Shown: positions 1 to 8,557, numbered from the stretch's first letter. The stretch is 9,672 nt of DNA from Pseudomonadota bacterium (GCA_021798395.1 JAJZHS010000070.1:1-9672); one strand, 5' to 3'. Numbers and translations are program-made. Notes: generated by a model not told the origin, from the sequence alone.

Positions 1-344
1 GCCTGCGCGCTGCTCGCGTTGCGGCAGCGCATCAAGGCGTTGATCACGTTGTCGAACACCTTCACCGTGACCTCGGGCATCGCATCGTGCTCGCCGACGC
101 TGGCGTGCACGTACGGTGTCCCCCCGCTGAGCGACGCCGCCAGCCTGAGCTTGAGTTCCTGCAGTCCCGCGTAGCCGAGCGAGCGGGCGAAGCGGATCAC
201 CGTCGGCTGGCTGACCTGCGCTTCGCGCGCGATCTCGGCCACGCTGGTGCGCATGAAACGATGGGGCTGGTCGAGCAGGCATTGCGCGACCTTGCGCTCG
301 GCCGCGGGCAGTCGCTGCGCGACGCGGGCGATCTGTTCAAGCAT
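1..344 (-). CDS. hexR: RpiR-family transcriptional regulator HexR, N-terminal part (cut by left window edge)
   Basis: Only the first 114 codons are inside the window; the gene runs off the left edge. The protein begins MLEQIARVAQRLPAAERKVA and has the RpiR-type N-terminal winged helix-turn-helix at about residues 33-72, including TSVAEIAREAQVSQPTVIRF. The SIS sugar-phosphate-binding domain expected after residue ~120 lies outside. The ATG at 344-342 has a GGAG about 9 nt upstream, and it overlaps the glk stop by 8 bp, so it is translated from the zwf-pgl-glk transcript. HexR proteins of proteobacteria repress Entner-Doudoroff and glucose genes and are released by 2-keto-3-deoxy-6-phosphogluconate. 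The position at the end of this operon and a matching operator in front of zwf support that role. The specific HexR assignment rests on context; the RpiR family call is firm. Confidence 0.88.
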   Translation of the reverse strand, partial: MLEQIARVAQRLPAAERKVAQCLLDQPHRFMRTSVAEIAREAQVSQPTVIRFARSLGYAGLQELKLRLAASLSGGTPYVHASVGEHDAMPEVTVKVFDNVINALMRCRNASSAQ

Positions 345-1323
345 CGGTTTGCTCCAGAGCGTCGGCCAGCGCGCGCGCCACGCCGCGCAGTCCCGGCCAG
401 GGATCGCGAATCAGGTAGGTCGGAATGTCCGCGAGATAGTTCCGGAAACGTCCCTTGTCCTCGAACCGCGCACGGAATCCCGAACGGGCGAAGAACTCGG
501 CGAAGCGCGGAACGATTCCCCCGCCGATGTACACGCCGCCGCGCGCGCCGACGGTCAGCGCCAGGTTGCCGGCCGCCGTGCCGAGCAGGCGGCAGAACAG
601 CGCCAGCGCTTCGACGCTGGTGGGGTCCGCGTGCTCGAGCGCGGCTCGGGTGATTCCGGCGGCGTCGATCGTGGCGCCGTCGCGCCCGGCCTCGGCGCTG
701 AGCCAGTCGTGGATCAGCCGCAGCCCGGCGCCGCACAGCAGGCGCTCGGCCGAGACGTGGCCGTGCCGCGCCTGGGCGAAGCGCCACAGCGCGACTTCGC
801 GCTCGTCGGCCGGGCTGAAGCTGACGTGGCCGCCTTCGCCTGCCAGCGCCATGAAGCGCCGCCCGAGCGGAACCAGGGCACCGACGCCCAGCCCGGTGCC
901 GGGGCCGATGACGCCGCGCGTGCCCTGCGCCGCGGGCGCGACGGGCGGGCCCACGCGCAGCAGTTCGGCGCCCGGCAGGTCGGGCAGCGCCAGCGCCAGC
1001 GCGGTGAAGTCATTGAGCACCAGCAGGGTCTGCAGGACGAGCGCATCGCGCGTCGCGGCAATCGAGAACGACCAGTGGTGGTTGGTCATGCGCACCTGGT
1101 CGCCCGCCACCGGCGTGGCGATTCCCAGCGCGGCATGCCGCACGCCGTCGACGCCGGCGTCGCGCAGGTACCGGCGCACGGCGTCGGCCAATCCGGGGAA
1201 GTCCGCGCAACGCAGGACGCGCACGTGCTCGATGCGGCCCTCGCGGTGCAGCGCGAAGCGCGCATTGGTGCCGCCGATGTCGGCGAGCAGCCGCGGCGCG
1301 CGCTCAGGCAGCCCAGTACACAT
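337..1323 (-). CDS. glk: Glucokinase (ATP-dependent, ROK-independent bacterial Glk family)
   Basis: The 328-residue product phosphorylates glucose to glucose-6-phosphate with ATP in the cytoplasm, the entry step to the pathway encoded here. It shows the phosphate-binding motif LLADIGGTNARFAL (residues 12-25), the catalytic-base region LVLNDFTALALALP with Asp105, the glycine-rich IGPGTGLGVG (139-148), GEGGHVSF (162-169) and GGVYIGGGIVPRF (262-274). The length is close to the E. coli enzyme (321 aa). The ATG at 1323 lies inside the end of pgl, giving a 20-bp overlap, with a GAGG about 10 nt upstream. The 3' end overlaps the hexR start by 8 bp. In Burkholderia the two are one fused protein, so this is the unfused arrangement. 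No disruption is seen. Confidence 0.95.
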   Translation of the reverse strand: MCTGLPERAPRLLADIGGTNARFALHREGRIEHVRVLRCADFPGLADAVRRYLRDAGVDGVRHAALGIATPVAGDQVRMTNHHWSFSIAATRDALVLQTLLVLNDFTALALALPDLPGAELLRVGPPVAPAAQGTRGVIGPGTGLGVGALVPLGRRFMALAGEGGHVSFSPADEREVALWRFAQARHGHVSAERLLCGAGLRLIHDWLSAEAGRDGATIDAAGITRAALEHADPTSVEALALFCRLLGTAAGNLALTVGARGGVYIGGGIVPRFAEFFARSGFRARFEDKGRFRNYLADIPTYLIRDPWPGLRGVARALADALEQTDA

Positions 1324-1993
1324 CGAGCGCGACCTCGCTCTGGTGGAGGATGCGCGCGACCGGCAGAACGCTGTCGGATTCGGCTGCGGCGCGCTCGAAC
1401 ACGGCGCGCTTGGCGTCGCCGTCGAGCAGCAGCGCCAGGCACGCGCTGTCGAGCACGGCGCGCAACGTCAGCGACATGCGCGCGCACGGCGCGCTGCGCG
1501 GATGCAGCGCGAGGTACGGCGCATCGCGCGCAGGATCGAACGCCTGCGCCAGTTCCGGCGCGTCGGCGAACCACGACGCGGTATGCCCGTCGTCGCCCAT
1601 GCCGAGCAGCGTCAGCGTCGCCGGGCCCGGGCGCGGCGCGGCGGCGTTGGCCCGCGCCACGCAGGCATCGAGATCGAGTCCGGGCACGAGAAGATCGTCG
1701 AACGTGGCCGCGCCGGCGTGCTCGCGCAGCAGATGGCGGCGCACCAGGGTCGCGTTGGCGTGCGCGTCGCCGGGCGGGACGAAACGCTCGTCGACGAGTC
1801 CGATGCGCACCCGCTCCCACGGCAGTTCGATCGACGCCAGGCGCTCGAACAGCGCCGCCGGCGAGCGCCCGCCCGAAACGCGCAGCCCCGCCGCGCCGTC
1901 GCGCCGCACGGTGCGCCCGAGCCAATCGCCGGCCGCGCGCGCCAGCGCCTCGGCTTGCGCCCGGCGGCTGTCGAAGGCGTGCCAGCGGTGCAC
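1304..1993 (-). CDS. pgl: 6-phosphogluconolactonase (DevB/Pgl type)
   Basis: The 229-residue protein hydrolyses 6-phosphogluconolactone, the product of Zwf, to 6-phosphogluconate. Family motifs are visible in order: LRVSGGRSPAALFERL (residues 37-52), IGLVDERFVPPGDAHAN (64-80, the DERxVP block), and LTLLGMGDDGHTASWF (127-142, the GMGxDGHTAS block with the catalytic histidine region). ARMSLTLRAVL follows near 171-181. The length fits the short bacterial DevB-type enzymes. Translation starts at a GTG (1993-1991), which sits 3 bp after the zwf stop and has an AGGAG about 9 nt upstream, so the GTG is well supported. The last 20 bp overlap the start of glk. It is the second gene of the zwf-pgl-glk-hexR operon. 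Confidence 0.95.
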   Translation of the reverse strand: MHRWHAFDSRRAQAEALARAAGDWLGRTVRRDGAAGLRVSGGRSPAALFERLASIELPWERVRIGLVDERFVPPGDAHANATLVRRHLLREHAGAATFDDLLVPGLDLDACVARANAAAPRPGPATLTLLGMGDDGHTASWFADAPELAQAFDPARDAPYLALHPRSAPCARMSLTLRAVLDSACLALLLDGDAKRAVFERAAAESDSVLPVARILHQSEVALDVYWAA

Positions 1994-1996
1994 GGC

Positions 1997-3451
1997 TCAG
2001 ATCTCCTCGTGCCACGACGCGCCGCCGCGCGACAGCAGCGCATTGGACGATGCGGGCCCCCAGCTTCCGGCCACGTAGGGCCGCGGCGCAGCCTCGTCGC
2101 GATCCCACGCGGCGAGGATCGGCTCGACCCAGCGCCACGCCGCGGCGAGTTCGTCGCGGCGCATGAACAGCCCCAGACGGCCGTGGATGACGTCGAGCAG
2201 CAAGCGCTCATAGGCGTCTGCGCGCCGCCGCTTCGACGCCGAATGCAGGTCCAGGTTGAGGACCGTCGGCTGCAGGCGCATGCCTTCTCCGGGCTCCTTG
2301 CCGAGCATGTGCAGACTGATGCTTTCGTCCGGCTGCAGGCGGATCACCAGGCGGTTGGTCGGCTGCACCGAATGCGGGCGCTGGAACAGGTTCAGCGGCA
2401 CGTCGCGGAAACTGACCACGATCTCGGCCAGGCGCTCGGGCAGGCGCTTGCCGGTGCGCAGGTAGAACGGAACGCCGCTCCAGCGCCAGTTGACGATGTC
2501 CGCGCGCAGGGCGACGAACGTTTCGGTGCGGCTGTCGCGCGCGACGTTCGGCTCGTCGCGGTAGCCGGGAACCGGCTGGCCCTCGGACACCCCGGCACGG
2601 TACTGGCCGCGCACCACGCACCGCTGCAGGTCGTCGGCTCCGAACGGACGCAGCGCCTGCAGCACCTTGAGCTTTTCGTCGCGCACGGCGTCGGCCGACA
2701 GGCTCGGCGGCGGCTCCATGGCGACCATGCACAGCAACTGCAGCACATGATTCTGCACCATGTCGCGCAGCGCCCCGGTCCTGTCGTAGAAGTCGCCGCG
2801 CCCCTCGACGCCGAGTTCCTCGGCGATGGTGATCTGCACGTGGTCGACCCATTCGCGCCGCCACAGCGGCTCGAACAGCACGTTGCCGAAACGAACCGCC
2901 ATCAGGTTCTGCACCGATTCCTTGCCCAGGTAGTGGTCGATGCGATAGATCTGACTTTCGCTGAAATGCTGCGAAACTTCGGCGTTGATCTTCCCGGATG
3001 AGCTCAGATCGTGGCCCAAGGGTTTCTCGAGCACCACGCGCACGTCGGCGTGGTTCAGCCCGACCGCGGCCAGGCGCGCGCAAATCGCGCTGAACAGCCG
3101 CGGCGCGGTGGCCAGGTAGCAGACCGTCACGCGCCCGTCCCGGCGTCCCGCGCACTGCGCCAACGCGCGGAAATCGTCGTCGCGGTCGGCGTCGAGCTTG
3201 AGGTAGGCGAGGCGCGCGACGAACGCGTCCCAATCCGCTGCGGCCGACTTGATGTGCGGCAGCGCCCGGTCGCGCACCTGCGCCAGATAGTCGTCGCGCG
3301 TGCCGTGCTGGCGGCCCAGCGCGACGATCCGTCCGTCGGCGTGCAGCGACCCGGCGCGGTGCGCCTCGAACAGCGCGGGCAGGATCTTGCGCATCACAAG
3401 GTCCCCCGTGGCGCCGAACAGCACCATGTCGAACGGTTGGGTGGTGGCCAT
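1997..3451 (-). CDS. zwf: Glucose-6-phosphate 1-dehydrogenase
   Basis: The 484-residue enzyme oxidises glucose-6-phosphate to 6-phosphogluconolactone with NAD(P)+, the first step of both the Entner-Doudoroff and oxidative pentose phosphate routes. It has the nucleotide-binding FGATGDL (residues 12-18), EKPLGHDL (142-149), the hallmark active-site RIDHYLGKE (170-178) and GALRDMVQNHVLQ (226-238) with the catalytic-type histidine. The length is typical (about 480-490 aa). I chose the ATG at 3451 rather than the in-frame GTG at 3478. The ATG gives the family N-terminus, and the GTG lies inside or before the likely transcription start set by the -10 box at 3487-3482. The Shine-Dalgarno in front of the ATG is weak. 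It is the first gene of the minus-strand operon and is divergent from edd. Confidence 0.95.
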   Translation of the reverse strand: MATTQPFDMVLFGATGDLVMRKILPALFEAHRAGSLHADGRIVALGRQHGTRDDYLAQVRDRALPHIKSAAADWDAFVARLAYLKLDADRDDDFRALAQCAGRRDGRVTVCYLATAPRLFSAICARLAAVGLNHADVRVVLEKPLGHDLSSSGKINAEVSQHFSESQIYRIDHYLGKESVQNLMAVRFGNVLFEPLWRREWVDHVQITIAEELGVEGRGDFYDRTGALRDMVQNHVLQLLCMVAMEPPPSLSADAVRDEKLKVLQALRPFGADDLQRCVVRGQYRAGVSEGQPVPGYRDEPNVARDSRTETFVALRADIVNWRWSGVPFYLRTGKRLPERLAEIVVSFRDVPLNLFQRPHSVQPTNRLVIRLQPDESISLHMLGKEPGEGMRLQPTVLNLDLHSASKRRRADAYERLLLDVIHGRLGLFMRRDELAAAWRWVEPILAAWDRDEAAPRPYVAGSWGPASSNALLSRGGASWHEEI

Positions 3452-3477
3452 GGCGGGTGTCGCGTCCAGTCGTTGCA

Positions 3478-3492
3478 CGTAAATATACTACA
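3478..3492 (-). promoter_or_regulatory. Candidate HexR operator in front of zwf
   Basis: Read on the minus strand the site is TGTAGTATATTTACG. Against the published HexR consensus TGTARTWWWAYTACA it matches at 13 of 15 positions (counted by hand); the mismatches are at positions 10 and 15. It overlaps the likely zwf -10 box, so a bound repressor would block zwf transcription. It also lies about 100 bp upstream of the edd start. A hexR gene at the end of the same operon makes autoregulation plausible. Binding is inferred, not shown. Confidence 0.72.
3482..3487 (-). promoter_or_regulatory. Candidate -10 box of the zwf operon
   Basis: The minus strand reads TATATT, five of six matches to TATAAT, in otherwise GC-rich DNA. 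No good -35 hexamer is found at 16-18 bp; the best is a 3-of-6 match, ATGGAA, at 15 bp. The predicted start of transcription, about 7 nt downstream near 3475, leaves a leader of roughly 24 nt before the zwf ATG. It lies inside the HexR-like operator. Confidence 0.45.
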
Positions 3493-3564
3493 CGCCTCGC
3501 GGTTCCATTCCCGCGTTAAGATGTGGGCATACCGCTCGAAAGCGCGGCTCTTTCGCGCAGGAGA

Positions 3565-3579
3565 TGTTGGAATCATACA
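3565..3579 (+). promoter_or_regulatory. Weaker HexR-like box in front of edd
   Basis: TGTTGGAATCATACA matches the HexR consensus at 11 of 15 positions, keeping both outer arms (TGT and TACA). It ends 16 nt before the edd start codon, just upstream of the AGGAG ribosome binding site. At this position a bound repressor could block edd transcription. The inner dyad is imperfect, so this may be chance. Confidence 0.3.
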
Positions 3580-3595
3580 CAGCGAGGAGCCTTCG

Positions 3596-5451
<1,856 letters not shown>

Positions 5452-5452
<1 letters not shown>

Positions 5453-6081
5453 TGACGACATGGACCGAACCCGGACCGGTGATGCCGGTCATCGTGCTCG
5501 ACGACCCCGGCCTGGCCGTCGACCTGGCCCACGCCCTGGTCGCCGGCGGAATCCGTCACCTCGAGGTGACGCTGCGCACCGCGGCGGCGCTCGGCGCGAT
5601 CCGGCGCATCCGCGACGCCGTGCCGCAGGCGCTGGTGGGCGCCGGAACCGTGCTCGACGCGCGCCAGTGGCGGCAGGCGTGCGACGCCGGAGCGCTGTTC
5701 GGCGTCAGCCCCGGGTGGAGCGACGAACTGGCGCACGCCGCGGTCGACCGCGGGCTCCCGTTCCTGCCCGGGGTCGCCACCGCGAGCGAGGCCATGCGCG
5801 CGATGCGCGACGGCTTCACCCTGCTCAAGCTGTTCCCGGCCGAAGCCGTCGGCGGGCGCGCGCTGCTGCGCGCCTTGCACGGCCCGCTGCCGGCGGCGCG
5901 CTTCTGCCCCACCGGCGGAATCGGCGCGCACAACGCGGCCGACTACCTGGCGCTGCCCAACGTGGTCTGCGTCGGCGGCTCGTGGCTGGCGCCGGCCGAC
6001 GCGCTGGCCGCGCGCGACTGGATGCGCATCGAGGCGCTGGCGCGCGACGCCGCGGCGCTGCCGGCGTCGACCGCGGTTTGA
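5452..6081 (+). CDS. eda: KDPG aldolase (2-dehydro-3-deoxy-phosphogluconate aldolase)
   Basis: The 209-residue aldolase splits KDPG into pyruvate and glyceraldehyde-3-phosphate, the last step of the Entner-Doudoroff pathway. The class I active site can be followed: Glu38 and Arg42 in LEVTLRT, Thr66 in GAGTV, Pro87 in GVSPGW, and the Schiff-base lysine Lys126 in LLKLFPAE. CPTGGI follows in the C-terminal half. These correspond to Glu45, Arg49, Thr73, Pro94 and Lys133 of the E. coli enzyme. The start ATG shares one base with the edd stop (TGATG) and has no strong Shine-Dalgarno of its own, so translation is probably coupled to edd. It is the second and apparently last gene of the plus-strand operon. 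Confidence 0.96.
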
Positions 6082-6155
6082 CGCAACTTAAACAGCGAGG
6101 AAAGTCGGGGCAGTATGCTTGCGCGGCCATCCACGACACTTTTGGAAACCTATCC

Positions 6156-6884
6156 ATGAAATCCTTTCCCGCCGCCGCCCTCAGTCTCGCCCTGACCGTG
6201 CTCACCCCCCTGGCGTGGGCCGCCGCGCCGGCCGCGCCGGCTGACTCCGTCGTGCAAGGCAAGGTCGTCTCGGTGCAGAACTCCGGTGGATACACCTACC
6301 TGCAGATCGACACCGCCAAGGGCAAGACCTGGGCCGCGGTCTACGCCGCCCCGGTGCACGTCGGCCAGAGCGTGACGCTCGACAACACCATGACGATGCG
6401 CGACTTCACCAGCAAGACGCTCAAGCGCACCTTCCCGAGCATCGTCTTCGGCATGCTGCGCCAGCCCGGGGGCGCTGCGCAGCCCGCAGTACAGCCCGCA
6501 GTACAGCCCGCGGTGCAGCCCGCGGCGCACGCCGCAGCGGGCAACGCGCCGGGCGCCGCGATCCACGTGGCCAAGGCCAAGGGCCCCGACGCGCGCACCA
6601 TCGCCCAGTTGTCGCATGATCGCGTCGCGCTGGCCGGCAAGACGGTCGCGGTGCGCGGCCAGGTGGTGCACTTCTACCCCGGGATCATGGGCCGCAACTG
6701 GGTGCACCTGCGCGACGGCACCGGATCGGCCACCGACGCGTCCAACGAACTGCTGGTCACGACCAACGACACGACCAAGGTCGGCGCCATCGTCACGGCG
6801 CGCGGCGTGGTCGCCGTGGACAAGAACTTCGGCGCCGGCTACGCCTACCGGGTGCTGCTCGAGAAGGCCAAGCTGACGCCCTGA
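6156..6884 (+). CDS. Predicted secreted protein with two OB-fold-like domains (NrfJ-related family), function unknown
   Basis: The 242-residue protein begins with a signal peptide: a lysine, a hydrophobic stretch, and a probable cleavage after AWA near residue 23. It is therefore likely periplasmic. Domain one (about 31-100: VVQGKVVSVQNSGGYTYLQI ... GKTWAAV ... FTSKTLKRTF) and domain two (about 145-242: GKTVAVRGQVVHFYPGIMGRNWVHLRDGTG ... NELLVTT ... VGAIVTARGVVAVDKNFGAGYAYRVLLE) resemble small OB-fold beta-barrels. I recognise the pattern from proteins annotated as NrfJ-related or OB-fold nucleic-acid-binding proteins. The two are joined by a proline/alanine linker built on a QPAV repeat. A GGAAA lies about 9 nt before the ATG. 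It follows eda by 74 bp on the same strand; no promoter with both good hexamers is seen. The ligand is unknown. Confidence 0.75.
   Translation: MKSFPAAALSLALTVLTPLAWAAAPAAPADSVVQGKVVSVQNSGGYTYLQIDTAKGKTWAAVYAAPVHVGQSVTLDNTMTMRDFTSKTLKRTFPSIVFGMLRQPGGAAQPAVQPAVQPAVQPAAHAAAGNAPGAAIHVAKAKGPDARTIAQLSHDRVALAGKTVAVRGQVVHFYPGIMGRNWVHLRDGTGSATDASNELLVTTNDTTKVGAIVTARGVVAVDKNFGAGYAYRVLLEKAKLTP
6480..6527 (+). repeat. Four tandem 12-bp units encoding QPAV-type linker
   Basis: Four contiguous copies of a 12-bp unit start at 6480, 6492, 6504 and 6516. The first two are identical (CAGCCCGCAGTA); the third and fourth differ at their 3' ends. They encode QPAV three times, then QPAA, in the linker between the two domains of the secreted protein. 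The period is a multiple of three, so changes in copy number keep the frame. Confidence 0.9.
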
Positions 6885-6912
6885 CCCGCAGCGACGCGGG
6901 CCTCGGCGTCAG
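6873..6912. terminator. Nested hairpin across two convergent stop codons, candidate bidirectional terminator
   Basis: An 8-bp perfect outer stem, CTGACGCC (6873-6880) with GGCGTCAG (6905-6912), encloses an inner hairpin CCCGC-N6-GCGGG (6885-6900). The structure spans the stop codon of the secreted-protein gene (6882-6884) and that of the AIM24-family gene (6909-6911). It is symmetrical for both directions. There is no clear U-tract on either side, so it may be only a weak terminator or an RNA 3'-end stabiliser. Confidence 0.5.
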
Positions 6913-7607
6913 GCGGATTTCGGCGGCAGGTACGGCGCGATGTCGTGCGCCAGGCGCGACACCGTCAGGCCCTGCAGCCAGACCCTGCCGGGCCCGGTGA
7001 GCCGGGCCTGGAACAACCCGTCGCCGCCGAACAGCGCGTTGCGAATGCCGCGGATCAGCGCGATGTCGAAGGCGACGCGCGCCTCGAACATGCCGACGTG
7101 GTGCGGGTGCACGCGGATCGCCTCGCCCGGCGCCAGGTCGCGCACCACGCACTCGCCGCCGAGTTCGACGAACGCGGTGCCTTCGCCCGACAGGCGCTGC
7201 AGGATGAACCCGTCGCCGCCGAAAATGCCCGAGCCGAGCTTCTGCTGCACGCCCACGCCGTAGCGCACGCCCGGCGTGGCGCAGACGAATCCGTGCTTGT
7301 GCACCAGGTAGTCGCGGCCCTGCGCGACGTCGACCTTCTCGATGCTGCCCGGAACGCGGGCGGCAAACGCCACGCCGGCGCCGTCGCGCGCGGCGCGGTA
7401 CTCGGTCATGAACAGCGAACCGCCGCTGATGACCCGGCCGAGGGCGCCGAACAGCCCCCCGGCGGACGCGCCGCCCGACGTCGCCGTGTTCATCTGCACG
7501 TCGTCGTCCATCCAGGAAAACTCGCCGCTCTCGGCGATGACGCTCTCGCCGCGCGCCAGCGCCAGCTCGAGCACGGGCATGGTGCTGCCGGTGATCTTGT
7601 ACTGCAT
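6909..7607 (-). CDS. AIM24 / TIGR00266 family protein
   Basis: The 232-residue protein matches the pattern of the AIM24 (TIGR00266) family: MQYKITGSTMPVLELALARGESVIAESGEFSWMDDDVQMNT at the N-terminus, GGLFGALGRVISGGSLFMTEY in the middle (residues 50-70), many glycine-rich turns such as GSGIFGGDGFILQRL, and a C-terminal LTGPGRVWLQGL (203-214). The family is a beta-rich fold with no signal peptide or membrane segment. Its molecular role in bacteria is not settled; the name comes from a yeast mitochondrial protein. The ATG at 7607 is chosen over an upstream in-frame start at 7769 because it gives the family N-terminus and has a GGAG about 8 nt upstream. It follows the decarboxylase gene by 94 bp on the same strand and may share its transcript. 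Confidence 0.88.
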   Translation of the reverse strand: MQYKITGSTMPVLELALARGESVIAESGEFSWMDDDVQMNTATSGGASAGGLFGALGRVISGGSLFMTEYRAARDGAGVAFAARVPGSIEKVDVAQGRDYLVHKHGFVCATPGVRYGVGVQQKLGSGIFGGDGFILQRLSGEGTAFVELGGECVVRDLAPGEAIRVHPHHVGMFEARVAFDIALIRGIRNALFGGDGLFQARLTGPGRVWLQGLTVSRLAHDIAPYLPPKSA

Positions 7608-7701
7608 GGTTCGGTCTCCGTGGCGACGCGTCGAGCACAGCCTGGCCGCGATGGTAGCCCGACCGCGCCCCGCGCTCCGGCACGGTCGCCGGGCGCGCCG
7701 C

Positions 7702-8439
7702 TCAGCGCAGATAGTCGTGCACCACCCGCCCCAGGCCCAGCGTGAGGTCGGTGAGCACGTGGACGGCACTGACGACTTCGAGCACCGGCAGCCGCGCCAC
7801 CGGCGCCAGCGCGTGCTCGCCGAGCTGCAGCGCCGCCGGGCCGGTCCACGCGCCCTTGACCACCACGTCCTCGAGACGGTATTCGACGAGTTCGCAGATG
7901 CGCGGGCTGCCGTCGACGTGGGGAATGATCTTCAGCAGGTAGCTGGGCTCGAGCAGGCTGCTCAGCACCTTGTCCGGATCGATGGCGCGGTGCTTGTAGC
8001 CCATGGTCGCGGTGGCCACGCGCACCGAACCGTAGTCGAGCGTGCCGAGCAAGGTGTCGGTCTCAGCGCGCAGCGCCGGCGACGCGAGCTTCTTCGGAAA
8101 GCCCCACAGCTCGCGGCCCCCGGCGATCGGTGCCTCGTCGTTGAGGAACATCGCGTGCACGTAACTCCCGCTGCGGCCCTGGAAGCGAACCGGAATGACT
8201 TGACCGGATTCGGTGTAGTCGCCGAAACCGGTGGAATCGGGCATGCGGATGAACTCGTACTTGACCAGCGGCTCGTTGACTTCGAGCGGCTCGGGGACGA
8301 CCTCGCGCAGCAACTCCGGGTCCGTGCGGTAGGTGATGACGAGGAACTCGCGGTCGATGAAGCGGTACGGTCCGGGCGGGAACGCCGGATTGGTCAGCGG
8401 CATGGCGAATGCCTTGCGAAGCACGTCGTCGACTTTCAT
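7702..8439 (-). CDS. adc: Acetoacetate decarboxylase family protein
   Basis: The 245-residue protein matches acetoacetate decarboxylase, which converts acetoacetate to acetone and CO2 through a lysine Schiff base. The key block ELWGFPKKLA places Lys116 and Lys117 where the clostridial enzyme has its catalytic Lys115 and the neighbouring Lys116 that lowers its pKa. PPGPYRFIDREFLVITYRTD (residues 21-40) and a glutamate in DYTESGQVIPV (Glu77) also fit the family. The length nearly equals the Clostridium enzyme (244 aa). The ATG at 8439 has AGGA 9 nt upstream and gives the right N-terminus; an in-frame ATG at 8508 is rejected. The Adc fold also includes decarboxylases and aldolase-dehydratases of other substrates, so the substrate is inferred. 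No ketone-body gene is adjacent. Confidence 0.88.
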   Translation of the reverse strand: MKVDDVLRKAFAMPLTNPAFPPGPYRFIDREFLVITYRTDPELLREVVPEPLEVNEPLVKYEFIRMPDSTGFGDYTESGQVIPVRFQGRSGSYVHAMFLNDEAPIAGGRELWGFPKKLASPALRAETDTLLGTLDYGSVRVATATMGYKHRAIDPDKVLSSLLEPSYLLKIIPHVDGSPRICELVEYRLEDVVVKGAWTGPAALQLGEHALAPVARLPVLEVVSAVHVLTDLTLGLGRVVHDYLR

Positions 8440-8533
8440 GCGAACTTGTCCTCGTTGCAGGGTGGATCGGATGCGCGACCCGCGCGGCGCAGCGCTGCTG
8501 CGGTGCACAAGGCTAACAGCCGACGCCGCGGCG

Positions 8534-8557
8534 CTGTGTTACCAATTGACCGAACAG
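8534..8557. promoter_or_regulatory. Dyad upstream of adc, possible operator
   Basis: The site reads CTGT-N5-CAATTG-N5-ACAG, an evenly spaced interrupted palindrome in the most AT-rich part of the gap upstream of adc. Its near edge is 95 bp from the adc start codon. No regulator gene is adjacent. I could not find a convincing -35/-10 pair with it, so a regulatory role is a guess. Confidence 0.25.

Larger units (their letters stand above)
3452..3595. promoter_or_regulatory. Divergent zwf / edd regulatory region
   Basis: This 144-bp gap separates the start codons of zwf (minus) and edd (plus) and must hold the promoters of both operons. Its left part contains an AT-rich island (3478-3492) that stands out from the surrounding GC-rich DNA. 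A small inverted repeat CGAAAG-N7-CTTTCG lies at 3537-3555, between the island and edd, and could form a hairpin in the edd leader. An AGGAG about 7 nt before the edd ATG is the ribosome binding site. I see no edd promoter with good -35 and -10 hexamers. Confidence 0.8.

Noticed and set aside
455..3001. Very long plus-strand open frames opposite zwf, pgl and glk
   Set aside because: They are GC-rich antisense shadows: arginine-, alanine- and proline-rich, with no recognisable domain, lying over well-supported minus-strand genes.
3452..3478. Upstream GTG start for zwf at 3478, adding nine residues
   Set aside because: It lies at or before the predicted transcription start, inside the HexR-like site, has no suitably spaced Shine-Dalgarno, and adds residues not seen in the family.
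6078..6119. Promoter for the secreted-protein gene (TTGACG at 6078, TTAAAC at 6088, TATGCT at 6114)
   Set aside because: No pair has acceptable spacing: TTGACG is too far from TATGCT, and TTAAAC gives a 20-bp spacer.
7677..7692. Hairpin CCGGC-N6-GCCGG after the adc stop as a terminator
   Set aside because: The stem is only 5 bp with no T-tract, and such short stems are expected often by chance at this GC content.
7608..7769. Extended N-terminus for the AIM24-family protein starting at 7769
   Set aside because: The added 54 residues overlap the adc 3' end and are low-complexity arginine-rich; the ATG at 7607 has a ribosome binding site and gives the family N-terminus.
8440..8508. Extended start for the acetoacetate decarboxylase at 8508
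   Set aside because: The ATG at 8439 has a good ribosome binding site and matches the family length; the extra 23 residues do not look like the family.
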